A stretch of 64,000 bases of DNA from Deltaproteobacteria bacterium (GCA_029261855.1 JAJDAN010000062.1:1-64000); one strand, 5' to 3'; shown: positions 17,258-24,266, counted from the first letter of the stretch. Numbers and translations: made by a program. The notes: generated from the sequence alone by a model not told the origin.

Positions 17258-18616
17258 CTAGAGCTTGTCGGGTCCTGGAAATAGCAGCTGCGCCACGTCC
17301 GCCTCGGCACTGCGAACGAACAGGATCACGTCGTCGCCGACCTCGAGGGTGTCGGCTCCGCGCGGGATCGAAGCGCGGCCTTCGCGGAGCAGAGCGGCCA
17401 CGATCAGGCCCTGCGGAATCTCGATCTCGCCGAGGCGCGCGCCGGCCGCCGGGCTCTGCGCGTAGACGCGTCGCTGCACGAACTGCGCAGCCAGGTTCTC
17501 GAAGGACACGATGCGCGGCGCGTAGTTGTTGTCGATGTAGTTCTGGATCCGCTCGGCGGCAGCGGTCCGCGGCGAGACGACGTTGAGCAGGGCCACCTTG
17601 CGCCACAGAGACGACGTCTCGCTCTTCTGGACGAGCGCGGTGAGCTGACGCGCACCGAGCTCTTGCGCGAGCAGGCATGCCATCAGGTTCGTCTCGTCAT
17701 GACCCGTCAGTGCGATGAAGGTCTTGGCGCCGCCGACGCCCTCCGAGGCCAGCACCGACATGTCCGTCGCGTCGGCGTGGACGACATCGCACTTGGGAAA
17801 GAGCGCCGCCAGCTCTTCCGCCCGCACGCGGTCCGACTCGATGATCTTCACGCGCTTTGCGTGGCTCTCGATTTCGGACACGACGGCTTCGGCGGTGGCG
17901 CCACCGCCGGCCACCACCACGAGTCCGAGCCGCCGAGAGCGCCCGCTGACCCGTCGCTCCACCTCGTCGATGGCGCGGGGGGTCCCGATCACCAAGGCAT
18001 CATCGCCCACCTGGGCGCGGTCCTTGCCGGTGGGGACCGAGACTCCTTCGCCGGAGATGAAGGCGAGCACCAGGCAATCCTGGGGAAGGCCGGCCTTCTC
18101 GATGGAATGCTCGGCGAGCACCGAGCCAGCTTCGATCCCCGTGCGACGGACCTGGAGGGCGCCGCCAGCGAGGTACTCGATCTCGAGGGTGTTGTACCCG
18201 AGCACGTGGTTCAGGATGCGCGTCGTCGTCAGCAGCTGTGTCGAGAGGAGGAGATCCGCCTGGAAGGTCTGCTCGTAGAGGCGTCCGTAGCGGGTGACGT
18301 CCTCGGACGTCTGCAGTCGCACGACAGTGCGCCGGGTCCCCAGCTGCTTCGCGATCAACGACGCGGCGAGGTTGGCCTCGTCCGACGAGCTGGCCGCGAC
18401 GAACAGGTCGCAGCGATCGACCTGCGCGGCTTCGAGCACCGGCACGTGGCTGCCATTGCCGAGCACGAAGCCGACATCCAGCTGATCTTCCACCATCTGT
18501 CGCTTGCTGGGGTCGCTGTCGATCAGAGTGACCGTGTGGCCGCCCGCCGACAGGCTGCGAGCCAGGTACCGGCCGACTTCGCCGGCGCCCATCACGACGT
18601 AGCGCTTGGCGTCCAT
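17258..18616 (-). CDS. trkA: Trk potassium uptake regulatory subunit
   Basis: The 452-residue product has two tandem RCK_N/RCK_C units, as in full TrkA. The first Rossmann half has VVMGAGEVGRYLAR and ends its second strand with the acidic LIDSD that binds NAD(H). The second begins at about residue 230 with VVVAGGGATAEAV and KIIESD. Both RCK_C halves are visible (EYLAGGALQV; LGEIEIPQGLIVA). It forms a cytoplasmic gating ring on TrkH and responds to NAD(H) or ATP/ADP. It is the first gene of the trkA-trkH pair, with a 550-base gene-free region upstream. Confidence 0.95.
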   Translation of the reverse strand: MDAKRYVVMGAGEVGRYLARSLSAGGHTVTLIDSDPSKRQMVEDQLDVGFVLGNGSHVPVLEAAQVDRCDLFVAASSSDEANLAASLIAKQLGTRRTVVRLQTSEDVTRYGRLYEQTFQADLLLSTQLLTTTRILNHVLGYNTLEIEYLAGGALQVRRTGIEAGSVLAEHSIEKAGLPQDCLVLAFISGEGVSVPTGKDRAQVGDDALVIGTPRAIDEVERRVSGRSRRLGLVVVAGGGATAEAVVSEIESHAKRVKIIESDRVRAEELAALFPKCDVVHADATDMSVLASEGVGGAKTFIALTGHDETNLMACLLAQELGARQLTALVQKSETSSLWRKVALLNVVSPRTAAAERIQNYIDNNYAPRIVSFENLAAQFVQRRVYAQSPAAGARLGEIEIPQGLIVAALLREGRASIPRGADTLEVGDDVILFVRSAEADVAQLLFPGPDKL

Positions 18617-19161
18617 GTCATCACTCTCCGGGACTTCGGATGCCCGCCGTCGGGGCTCGAAATCCGGGCGGAGAGTAGGGCGGTGCGCCGTGTTTCGTCA
18701 CGGGCGCGGCGAGATTTCGACGCCCGCGCCGGGGAGCGACGTCTCAGCTGCTGGTGGTGGCGGATCGATGCGCGGCGCACCTTCGATGACGCTTCGCCGA
18801 GAGGGCGACTAGCCCGAGCGCCAGCGGCACCGCGAAGAGCTGGAAATCGATCTCGAAGATCGACTCGCGTTGCCATCGAAGAGATCGTTCGTCGCCGACG
18901 CGGGATCGGTCATCGGCCGGCCCGCCACCGACTTGCGAGACCTGTTCCGTAGGTGCCCAGGCGCGCACTTCGACTCGGCTGTCGAAAGGGTTGAATGGCA
19001 GTCGCGGGCGTTTCGGTCGCGCGGTCGGAACAGAGGTCGGTGCCTCAGTCGCAATGCGCTCGCGTGGATCTTCCGCCCGTCGGTCAGCGGGGACTCGACC
19101 AGGAGAAGGGTGCCGAGAGCATCAGAGCCGACCTCGAGGAGGGTTTGAGATCTCTCGTTCC
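18617..19161. other. Gene-free region upstream of trkA
   Basis: No convincing gene is seen. On the minus strand a stretch of about 400 bases ending at 18744 reads with protein-like composition, including a hydrophobic C-terminal helix (FQLFAVPLALGLVALSAKR). However, it has a stop at 19122-19124 and only the neighbouring frame is open upstream, so at best it is the decayed 3' part of a gene. The right end of this region is the left target-site copy of the transposon at 19162. Any trkA promoter would lie near 18620-18750; I see no strong consensus. Confidence 0.45.
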
Positions 19162-19169
19162 ATTCTATT
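19162..19169. repeat. Left target-site duplication of the transposon
   Basis: ATTCTATT directly abuts the left terminal inverted repeat and is repeated exactly, in the same orientation, at 22962-22969 outside the right end. Eight to nine bases is the usual duplication made by IS1-family transposases. Confidence 0.85.
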
Positions 19170-19185
19170 GGTAGTGGCTGTCCCC
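19170..19185. repeat. Left terminal inverted repeat
   Basis: GGTAGTGGCTGTCCCC, the inverse partner of 22946-22961 with one mismatch. The next bases continue CGGCGGGACAG, so that CTGTCCC (19179-19185... ) can also pair with GGGACAG (19189-19195) as a 7-bp local hairpin at the transposon tip. Confidence 0.85.
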
Positions 19186-19239
19186 GGCGGGACAGATTTC
19201 CGTGAGTGACGCCATCGGGTTCCGCGTACCCTGTGGGGG

Positions 19240-19917
19240 ATGGGACAAAGCGGCGGTCGGCCTGGATTCGTTCGCAAGGGTTGGGCCGACTTCTGGGAGG
19301 TGCAACGCCACCGGAAGTCCTTCTGGCTTCTTGAGGCCGCGGTCTCGTGCGGCGGGAGCGTTGTGGGCGCGTCTTGCGCCCCGCCGGACAGCCACCCGGT
19401 GACCGCTGCCGCTTTCGTGGCCGTAGGAGGCTTCCTTGGTCTGCTGGCTGCCGTCGCGGTCGGCCTTACCTTCGCCAGCATTCGGGCTCCATTCAAGCAG
19501 CGGAACGAGGCGGAGGACCGCTCACGATCGCTCGAAGGAGAGTTGGAAGCGTCGCGGGCTAAAAGCCGACATGCGACGACCGTCCAACTGCTGATTCGCG
19601 ATGGAGAGCGACTCCATCGGCGCACTATGAACGGAAACAGCAGCCCTACAGGCCTTCCGCCCGAGCTGTTCGCGGAGCTAGAGGCTTGGTGTACGTGTTG
19701 CCAGGATGAGCTTTCTCTCATTGACCCCAATTGGGCTGCTCGGCTCGGCGAATCCACTGGGGTTGGCGCGGCGTGGGAAGCCGAGGGGCACGCGGGTGCA
19801 GTCAACTGGGTCAGAGAGAGGCTCGCAGCACTCGTCACAATCCGCGAGGAAATTACTGGAATCCCTAGACGGTCGTCACGAGGCGCATTCGCAATGCGGC
19901 ACGGTGCCGACTACTAG
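19240..19917 (+). CDS. Transposon passenger: membrane/coiled-coil protein of unknown function
   Basis: The 225-residue product is not recognised. It has a basic N-terminus (RKGWADFWEVQRHRKSFW), then two hydrophobic segments at about residues 27-45 and 55-78 (AAAFVAVGGFLGLLAAVAVGL). A charged coiled-coil-like stretch (about 90-110, EAEDRSRSLEGELEASRAK) and a soluble C-terminal domain of about 110 residues follow. It lies just inside the left transposon end, so its promoter must lie within about 55 bases of the tip or outside. GGGGGA runs directly into the ATG at 19240, which leaves no proper spacing for a ribosome site, so the true start may be different. Its stop overlaps the convergent next gene by four bases. 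Confidence 0.62.
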   Translation: MGQSGGRPGFVRKGWADFWEVQRHRKSFWLLEAAVSCGGSVVGASCAPPDSHPVTAAAFVAVGGFLGLLAAVAVGLTFASIRAPFKQRNEAEDRSRSLEGELEASRAKSRHATTVQLLIRDGERLHRRTMNGNSSPTGLPPELFAELEAWCTCCQDELSLIDPNWAARLGESTGVGAAWEAEGHAGAVNWVRERLAALVTIREEITGIPRRSSRGAFAMRHGADY

Positions 19918-20189
19918 GCGCCCCCGGCCAGAATCGCGGCCCTGACGGCTGCCAGCGGGCTGTCCACGGGCCCCTGGTGCAGCACGGCCGTAACCTTGCC
20001 GTCCACCTCCCAGGCGTAGCACCTGGACGCCGTGGGATGGCCCTGCAGCTCGAATACCAGCACCTCGCCTTCCCACACCGTCTGATTCTCGAATCTCTCG
20101 TGTACCCGCTCGCGGTGTAGAAAGCTGGCCTCTGCGCCGTGAGTGGCCCTGATGGCCTTGTAGAACGTCTCCAGGGGGATCTCGTTCAT
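19914..20189 (-). CDS. Transposon passenger: small conserved-looking protein of unknown function
   Basis: The 91-residue product has a balanced composition and an alternating alpha-beta pattern, with a helix (PLETFYKAIRATHG), a strand pair (VWEGEVLVFEL; SRCYAWEVDGKVTAVL) and a C-terminal helix (PLAAVRAAILAG). This looks like a real, compact cytoplasmic domain; it has no signal or membrane segment. I know similar uncharacterised small proteins from genomic islands but cannot assign a role. The ATG at 20189 has no clear ribosome site. It is divergent from the next passenger gene across about 125 bases that could hold shared control signals. Confidence 0.65.
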   Translation of the reverse strand: MNEIPLETFYKAIRATHGAEASFLHRERVHERFENQTVWEGEVLVFELQGHPTASRCYAWEVDGKVTAVLHQGPVDSPLAAVRAAILAGGA

Positions 20190-20314
20190 GCTGTCACCGT
20201 AGCGCCCTTGCAGGGCCTCCTTGTACGGGAGATTCTGTTGCCGGCGCGGCTAGGTTTGGCCGCCGAAGACCCGGGCCCGCACCGGGCTGCCGCGCTGGTC
20301 CTCTCCCCTGCGGG

Positions 20315-21049
20315 TTGCACTCTGCGGGGGTGCTCGTGTCGCATTCGCCTTGGTTGAGACCCGGCGAGCTTGTCCTGCAATTCGCCGAGAGCATTGGTCC
20401 CGATGGGACTTCCGCCCTTGACCGGATTCGCGATATCGGCGAGCGAAGAGCGGTTGAGCACTATGCAGCGACAGCGATAAGGAACGAGTTCGAAGAGCGC
20501 GTTTACCGCGAGAACGTCAAGCGACTCGATCAAGCCGAGGACGCGATTTGGGGCGCTCTCAAGGAGGTTGTCATAGAGGGGCTTGCCGGAGGGATATGGC
20601 TGGCCTTTGGCTACCCATCGCCGAGAAGCGAGCTCACTCCAGTCTCGGCGCGGGTTTGGAACTTCCTGGAGATGGATTGGGACCGAAACCGCGCCAGCGG
20701 AGAGGGTCTCTCGTATCACGGAATCCGGCTCGTTGACCGCTCTCGACTCGACGACGTTCGAAATGAACTTCCCGCGCGTTGGCGCAACTTGGGCATGCAA
20801 AGAGACGAGTCGCCGCCTGCGAAAAGCGCCAGTGTCAGCAAAGCGTCCGCAGAGCGCGCCTGCGAGCGTTGGATCGCACAGCAGGCGGAGTCTGGGGCCG
20901 TATGGACGAAGAGGCCCGCGCTTTCGGCCGCCCGCAAACAGATTGGGCAATCTCTCTCTGAACGCGCGTTCCTTCGAGCGTGGTCCCGCTATGCGCCCGA
21001 CGCATGGAAGAAGCCAGGGAAGAAGCCTGGCGGACGACGCAACGCGTAA
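20315..21049 (+). CDS. Transposon passenger: putative DNA-binding protein of unknown function
   Basis: The 244-residue frame has no recognised catalytic motif. The C-terminal 80 residues (SKASAERACERWIAQQAES, then SLSERAFLRAWSRYAPDAW and a basic KKPGKKPGGRR tail) resemble the small helical region seen in many integrative-element proteins. There a helix-turn-helix-like unit ends in a RAWxxA/P motif with a basic tail, so DNA binding is a reasonable guess. The N-terminal 150 residues are mixed alpha/beta. The open frame starts with TTG at 20315; GTG at 20330 is an alternative, with no clear ribosome site for either. A strong hairpin and a tmRNA 3' fragment lie downstream. Confidence 0.55.
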   Translation: MHSAGVLVSHSPWLRPGELVLQFAESIGPDGTSALDRIRDIGERRAVEHYAATAIRNEFEERVYRENVKRLDQAEDAIWGALKEVVIEGLAGGIWLAFGYPSPRSELTPVSARVWNFLEMDWDRNRASGEGLSYHGIRLVDRSRLDDVRNELPARWRNLGMQRDESPPAKSASVSKASAERACERWIAQQAESGAVWTKRPALSAARKQIGQSLSERAFLRAWSRYAPDAWKKPGKKPGGRRNA

Positions 21050-21193
21050 ATCGCAGCGGCCGTATCGATACGCCTGATAATCGCGCCGGTCTTTCGCTCC
21101 GAGGCGGACGCGCGAGCCTTTCGACCATGGTAAGAGCCCAAAGCGCCCCTGGACGGACTGGCCCGCCCCGAAAGGCGTGACGACAGAAATGAA

Positions 21194-21237
21194 ACCGCCC
21201 GCACCCATCAGCTCGGCAGCGACGGGATGCGGGCGGT
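21194..21237 (+). terminator. Long hairpin downstream of the passenger gene
   Basis: ACCGCCCGCACCC (21194-21206) pairs with GGG-A-TGCGGGCGGT (21224-21237), giving 13 pairs with one bulged A and a 17-base loop. No T tract follows, so it may be a terminator or a structural RNA element belonging to the captured tmRNA-adjacent region. Confidence 0.5.
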
Positions 21238-21255
21238 AGGGCCACTCTGCGGGGC

Positions 21256-21323
21256 GGCGGGATGGTTCCCGGAGCCGGCCGTACACCTGGACTCCCTGGG
21301 GTTCGATTCCCCACCACTCCACC
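21256..21323 (+). other. 3'-end fragment of a tmRNA (ssrA) gene, likely attachment-site remnant
   Basis: CTGGACTCCC is followed by a perfect T arm (TGGGG, loop TTCGATT, CCCCA; 21297-21313), a 3' acceptor strand CCACTCC and A-CC, the pattern of tmRNA 3' ends (…CTCCACCA). No 5' tRNA-like half (GGGGxTG…TTCGACG) or tag reading frame is present upstream, and the final A of CCA is replaced by G. Integrases of many integrative elements insert in the 3' end of ssrA and leave such fragments. Here it lies inside the transposon, between two passenger genes. A serine- or leucine-type tRNA 3' end is a less likely alternative. Confidence 0.62.
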
Positions 21324-21328
21324 GCAGG

Positions 21329-21514
21329 TTACCGCACATCGGCTTCCCGGATTAGTACCCCGCGAGCCCACGACGACAGCGGCTCCTTGGCCTTCTTGGC
21401 GGCCCTCTCCAGGGCGCGTCGGTCAGCGGCTCGGAGCCGGATGGTGAGTACCACGTCCCGCTCCTCTCCCCTCGGGAGCGGGGGTCTTCCTCGGGTCTTC
21501 TTCTTCGCTGTCAT
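21329..21514 (-). CDS. Ribbon-helix-helix-like regulator
   Basis: The 61-residue product starts with a basic tail (TAKKKTRGRPPLPRGEE), then a short strand VVLTIRLRA and two helices (ADRRALERAAKKAKEP, LSSWARGVLIREA), the size and pattern of an RHH/Arc-MetJ or CopG-type DNA-binding protein. The open frame reaches 21550, but ATG 21514 starts the basic domain. It is divergent from the transposase, 83 bases away. That spacer contains two similar motifs, GTAGCACGAAAAA (21526-21538) and a CTACGAAAAAG version (21550-21560), which could be its operators. A role in repressing the transposase is inference. An antitoxin role is possible but no toxin gene is adjacent. Confidence 0.62.
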   Translation of the reverse strand: MTAKKKTRGRPPLPRGEERDVVLTIRLRAADRRALERAAKKAKEPLSSWARGVLIREADVR

Positions 21515-21562
21515 GTTCGTTTCTGTAGCACGAAAAATGCGTTCTTGCACTACGAAAAAGAC

Positions 21563-21590
21563 TTGACGCTTCCATTATTCGTATTACAAT
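21563..21590 (+). promoter_or_regulatory. Promoter of the transposase gene
   Basis: TTGACG (21563-21568) and TACAAT (21585-21590) are separated by 16 bases and lie in an unusually A/T-rich stretch. The ATG of the transposase is at 21598, so the transcript would start at or next to the start codon and the mRNA would be leaderless or nearly so; no ribosome site is visible. Confidence 0.72.
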
Positions 21591-21597
21591 TAATCCT

Positions 21598-22455
21598 ATG
21601 CCGACACTCCCCATCGAGAAGCAAGCCACCGTCCTCTCTGCCCTAGTCGAAGGGTGCTCGATCCGTTCGACGGAGCGGCTCACGGGCGTCAGCCGGAACG
21701 CCATCGGCAAGCTGGTGCTCCGCCTGGGCCGGGCGTCTGACCGGTTAATGCACGAGAAGCTGCGGCACATCCATTGCGAGCAGCTTGAGCTCGATGAGGT
21801 GTGGGCGTTCGTGGGCAAGAAGCGCAACCACGTGCGCCGCGGAGACGACTCGGAGAAGGTCGGGGACTTCTGGACCTGGGTCGGACTGGACCCCGATACC
21901 AAGCTGGTGCCGGCGGTCTATGTGGGCAAGCGCAAGCAGCGCGATGCTGACGAGTTCGCCCGGCTACTCCGTCAGCGTGTCGAAGGTCGCGTGCAGCTCA
22001 ATACCGACAAGCTCGCAGCCTATCGCGGCGCACTCCTCAGCCAGTTCAGCGAGGAAGACGAGAACGGCCATTTCATTCGCCCGGACTGGGGGACCATCGT
22101 AAAGCAGTACGTCGTCGAGCCTTCGCATGAGGGTAGGTACTCGCCTCCGCGTTGCGTCTCGACCAAGCGCCGCGTGGAGACGGGTAACCCCGACTACAGC
22201 CGGATCAGCACCTCTCACGTCGAACGGCTGCACCTGACGACCCGAATGGGGATGCGCCGTCTGACGCGTCTGACCAACGGGTTCAGCAAGAGCGCCGACC
22301 ACCTGAAGGCAGCCGTCTCGCTGCACTTCGCGCATTACAATTTCGTGCGGAAGCACGGCTCGATCAAGACGACCCCGGCCGTCGAAGCAGGAGTGCAGGA
22401 TCGGCCGTGGACAATGCCCGAGCTGGTGGAGTGGGGTCTGGTCTACGGCCGCTAG
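21598..22455 (+). CDS. IS1-family transposase
   Basis: The 285-residue protein has an N-terminal helix-turn-helix-like region (STERLTGVSRNAIGKLVLRLG) and an IS1-type DDE core. D66 lies in QLELDEVWAFVGKK, D137 in LNTDKLAAY and E209 in STSHVERLHLTTRM; the following RLTRLTNGFSKSADHL and ALHFAHYNF-like ending (SLHFAHYNFVRKH) are typical of the family. Nothing is truncated and the catalytic triad is intact, so it may be active. It is encoded in one frame, unlike the frameshifted InsAB' of IS1 itself. The ATG at 21598 directly follows the -10 box. The stop overlaps the convergent next gene by four bases. Confidence 0.93.
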   Translation: MPTLPIEKQATVLSALVEGCSIRSTERLTGVSRNAIGKLVLRLGRASDRLMHEKLRHIHCEQLELDEVWAFVGKKRNHVRRGDDSEKVGDFWTWVGLDPDTKLVPAVYVGKRKQRDADEFARLLRQRVEGRVQLNTDKLAAYRGALLSQFSEEDENGHFIRPDWGTIVKQYVVEPSHEGRYSPPRCVSTKRRVETGNPDYSRISTSHVERLHLTTRMGMRRLTRLTNGFSKSADHLKAAVSLHFAHYNFVRKHGSIKTTPAVEAGVQDRPWTMPELVEWGLVYGR

Positions 22456-22853
22456 GGCGTGCGGCTCGCGATGAGGTCGAGCTTGCCAGACAACTCTGTC
22501 ATCTGAACCCGAAGGTCGGAAATACCAGAATCGATGTTCACGAGACGGCCCTCAATGGTTCCCACCCGTTCGCCGAGGTCGTCTACGCGGCTGTTCATCA
22601 GCGTGGTCGCGAGGCCGACGATGGCGGCGACACCCACCAAGACGCTGACGATGGTTCCCATCGGTCCGATCCCGTTACTGGGCGTCGCAGGCATGCCATT
22701 TCCTCGGCCAAGTTGCAGGTTCAGTTGAGCCATTTGGAGCTTGAGGGACGCTGCCGCCAGCTTGTGCTGATCATGGCTTTCCAGGGCCGCGTTGGCGTCC
22801 TCAAGCGCGCTATTGAGGTGCGCGTTGTCAGTACCGGGGGGCTGGGAGGGCAT
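22452..22853 (-). CDS. Transposon passenger: membrane protein with coiled-coil tail
   Basis: The 133-residue product has an N-terminal soluble helical part (ALEDANAALESHDQHKLAAA), one transmembrane helix at about residues 65-85 (GTIVSVLVGVAAIVGLATT), and a C-terminal heptad-rich helix (LGERVGTIEGRLVNIDSGIS; MTELSGKLDLIAS) likely to form a coiled coil. I recognise no family. The ATG at 22853 is chosen; the frame is open to a TTG at 22898 that would add 15 residues, and neither has a good ribosome site. It ends at the transposase stop and starts about 100 bases inside the right transposon end. The membrane-plus-coiled-coil plan resembles the passenger at the opposite end, though sequences differ. 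Confidence 0.6.
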   Translation of the reverse strand: MPSQPPGTDNAHLNSALEDANAALESHDQHKLAAASLKLQMAQLNLQLGRGNGMPATPSNGIGPMGTIVSVLVGVAAIVGLATTLMNSRVDDLGERVGTIEGRLVNIDSGISDLRVQMTELSGKLDLIASRTP

Positions 22854-22945
22854 GGGGGTCAGTGTGAAGGATGCACAAACGACGTTGCAACCCCCCAAAC
22901 GGATCAGGCCAAACTAGCGCAGGGAACGCCAGCCGGTATCCCTAC

Positions 22946-22961
22946 GGGGACAGCCATTACC
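22946..22961. repeat. Right terminal inverted repeat
   Basis: GGGGACAGCCATTACC, the inverse of GGTAATGGCTGTCCCC, matches the left end (19170-19185) at 15 of 16 positions. Confidence 0.85.
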
Positions 22962-22969
22962 ATTCTATT
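22962..22969. repeat. Right target-site duplication of the transposon
   Basis: ATTCTATT, identical and in the same orientation as 19162-19169. Removing the element and one copy would restore a continuous A/T-rich intergenic stretch between trkA and the VOC gene. Confidence 0.85.
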
Positions 22970-23064
22970 TGACATAATCTATCTTATCGGACGTTCGGAC
23001 GTTGTGAGATCCGGGTTCGGGGGGGAGATGGGACGGATTGGCCGGGCTCGGGCTGGCGGAGTCT

Positions 23065-23448
23065 CTAGGCGTTGGGATCGAACGGGCTGTTCAGCATCAC
23101 CTTGTAGCCGTCCGGATCCCGGACGAGGCATTCCCGGTGGCCCGCCAGCTCGTTCCAGTGCGGCTCTTCCAACAAATGCACCTGAGCGGATCGTGCGCGT
23201 TCGACGACTGCTTCGAACGCCTCGGTCTCGAAGCACAGCAGCACGCCGTTGCCGACCGGAATGGCCTCGTCGCAGAGGTGCGGATGTTCGTGGGCATCGT
23301 GATGGTGGAGCTGCAACAGCAAATGTCCGTCCAGGACGATCTGCTCGTACTCGTCGCCGCCGTGGCCACTCTGGGCGCCGAGCAGCTGCTGGTAGAAACG
23401 ACTGCTCGCCGGGACATCGCGCACGGTGATCAAGGGCTGGCTCTTCAC
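23065..23448 (-). CDS. VOC (glyoxalase/bleomycin-resistance fold) protein
   Basis: The 127-residue product is a single vicinal-oxygen-chelate unit made of two beta-alpha-beta-beta-beta modules. The N-terminal strand and helix read PLITVRDVPASSRFYQQLLG, the middle carries a His-rich strand (LQLHHHDAHEHPHL) and the C-terminal module ends with the family motif VRDPDGYKVML. Members bind a divalent metal and act as lyases, dioxygenases or resistance proteins; the substrate is unknown. The many consecutive His residues are unusual and might bind extra metal. It is the first native gene after the transposon and is transcribed away from the TPR gene region on the minus strand. Confidence 0.85.
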   Translation of the reverse strand: MKSQPLITVRDVPASSRFYQQLLGAQSGHGGDEYEQIVLDGHLLLQLHHHDAHEHPHLCDEAIPVGNGVLLCFETEAFEAVVERARSAQVHLLEEPHWNELAGHRECLVRDPDGYKVMLNSPFDPNA

Positions 23449-23501
23449 GGCGGTCTCCTTTCTCCTTTCCGATCCGAAGCCTCCAGTCCGCGTTCAGGGC
23501 C

Positions 23502-24266
23502 TCAGTTCAGTCGCTCGGCGATTCGTAGCTCGGCCATGCGGGACTCGACGTGCTCGGGCAGGAAGGCGTCCGGGTCCTCGCGCTTCACGCGGTCGTAGGC
23601 CGTCAGGGCTCTCGCGTCGTCGCCGCCCTCGGCGTAGCAGCGTGCCGCTTCCGCCCGGGCCGTTTGTCGCAAGGGGAAGCTCGGGACATCGGCCGCCCGC
23701 TCGAACGCTTCGCCGGCCTCGACCCAGCGGCCGGCTGCTTCATGGGCCGCGGCGACCCGCAGCTCGAGCAGCGCCGTCAGGGGGTTGCCAGTGCCGAGCT
23801 GGGCGGCGGCCTGCTGCCAGGTGGCAACGGCCTCGTCGGTCTGGCCGAGCTCGTCTTCGAGATCGCCCGCCTCGAGCCCCGCGATCGCCCCTCCGGCGGT
23901 CCCCGCGTGGTTTGCAGCCACCTCTTCGAAGCGCGCGACGAACTCTTCGCGCACGCGCCGTGCGGTCTCGGGATTCGCGGGCTCGGGGACGATCACGTCG
24001 TCCGCGGACGCGCCCATGGCCTGTCGGTACTCGGACTGCACGACACCCAGGGCCGCCGACGCATCTTCCCGGCCCGCTTCGGTCCGGGACTGCACCAGGG
24101 CCACGCCAGCAGCCACGACCAGGATCGCGAGCCCCGTGCCCAGGATGGTGCGCGGATTCTCGATCACCCACTCGGTGACGCGGTCGCCGGTGGATTCGAT
24201 CTCTTCGAGTGCGTGTGCGATCGACTCCGGCTCCTGCCGGTGCTTGGCCTTCTTGGGTCTCGCCAC
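23502..24266 (-). CDS. Membrane-anchored TPR protein (YfgM-like)
   Basis: The 254-residue product has a basic cytoplasmic N-terminus, one transmembrane helix at about residues 40-58 (TILGTGLAILVVAAGVALV), and TPR-like helical repeats over the C-terminal 200 residues (GDLEDELGQTDEAVATWQQA; GRWVEAGEAFERAA; GDDARALTAYDRV). This matches the YfgM/TPR_21 family, periplasmic helpers at the SecYEG translocon. As in many proteobacteria it lies next to der (131 bases upstream on the same strand), where yfgM-bamB-der is a common order; BamB is absent here. The conserved context supports the assignment. Confidence 0.8.
   Translation of the reverse strand: MARPKKAKHRQEPESIAHALEEIESTGDRVTEWVIENPRTILGTGLAILVVAAGVALVQSRTEAGREDASAALGVVQSEYRQAMGASADDVIVPEPANPETARRVREEFVARFEEVAANHAGTAGGAIAGLEAGDLEDELGQTDEAVATWQQAAAQLGTGNPLTALLELRVAAAHEAAGRWVEAGEAFERAADVPSFPLRQTARAEAARCYAEGGDDARALTAYDRVKREDPDAFLPEHVESRMAELRIAERLN

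Larger units (their letters stand above)
19170..22961. mobile_element. IS1-family transposon with passenger genes (3792 bp)
   Basis: The element is defined by terminal inverted repeats GGTAGTGGCTGTCCCC (19170-19185) and the inverse of GGTAATGGCTGTCCCC (22946-22961), identical at 15 of 16 positions. They are flanked by a perfect 8-bp duplication ATTCTATT. Both ends begin with GGT, like known IS1-family ends. Inside are one IS1-type transposase gene, five other open frames (two predicted membrane proteins, a conserved small protein, a putative DNA-binding protein and a ribbon-helix-helix-like protein), and a 3' fragment of a tmRNA gene. A normal IS1-family element is much smaller and carries only the transposase, so this is a passenger-bearing transposon. 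The intact duplication suggests a single, fairly recent insertion into the trkA-VOC intergenic region. Confidence 0.85.

Noticed and set aside
15546-17678. A 710-codon minus-strand frame overlapping trkH and trkA
   Set aside because: It is in another frame of the trk genes, whose products have full family motifs.
18744-18968. A short minus-strand frame ending in a hydrophobic helix
   Set aside because: There is no start with a ribosome site and a stop lies upstream in frame. It is kept only as a possible relic in the findings.
20186-21322. A 378-codon minus-strand frame in the transposon
   Set aside because: It reads through the tmRNA fragment and is antisense to a better-supported passenger gene, so its product is not credible.
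22970-23010. TTGACA-like box at the right transposon flank
   Set aside because: No plus-strand gene follows within several hundred bases and the only gene nearby runs on the minus strand.
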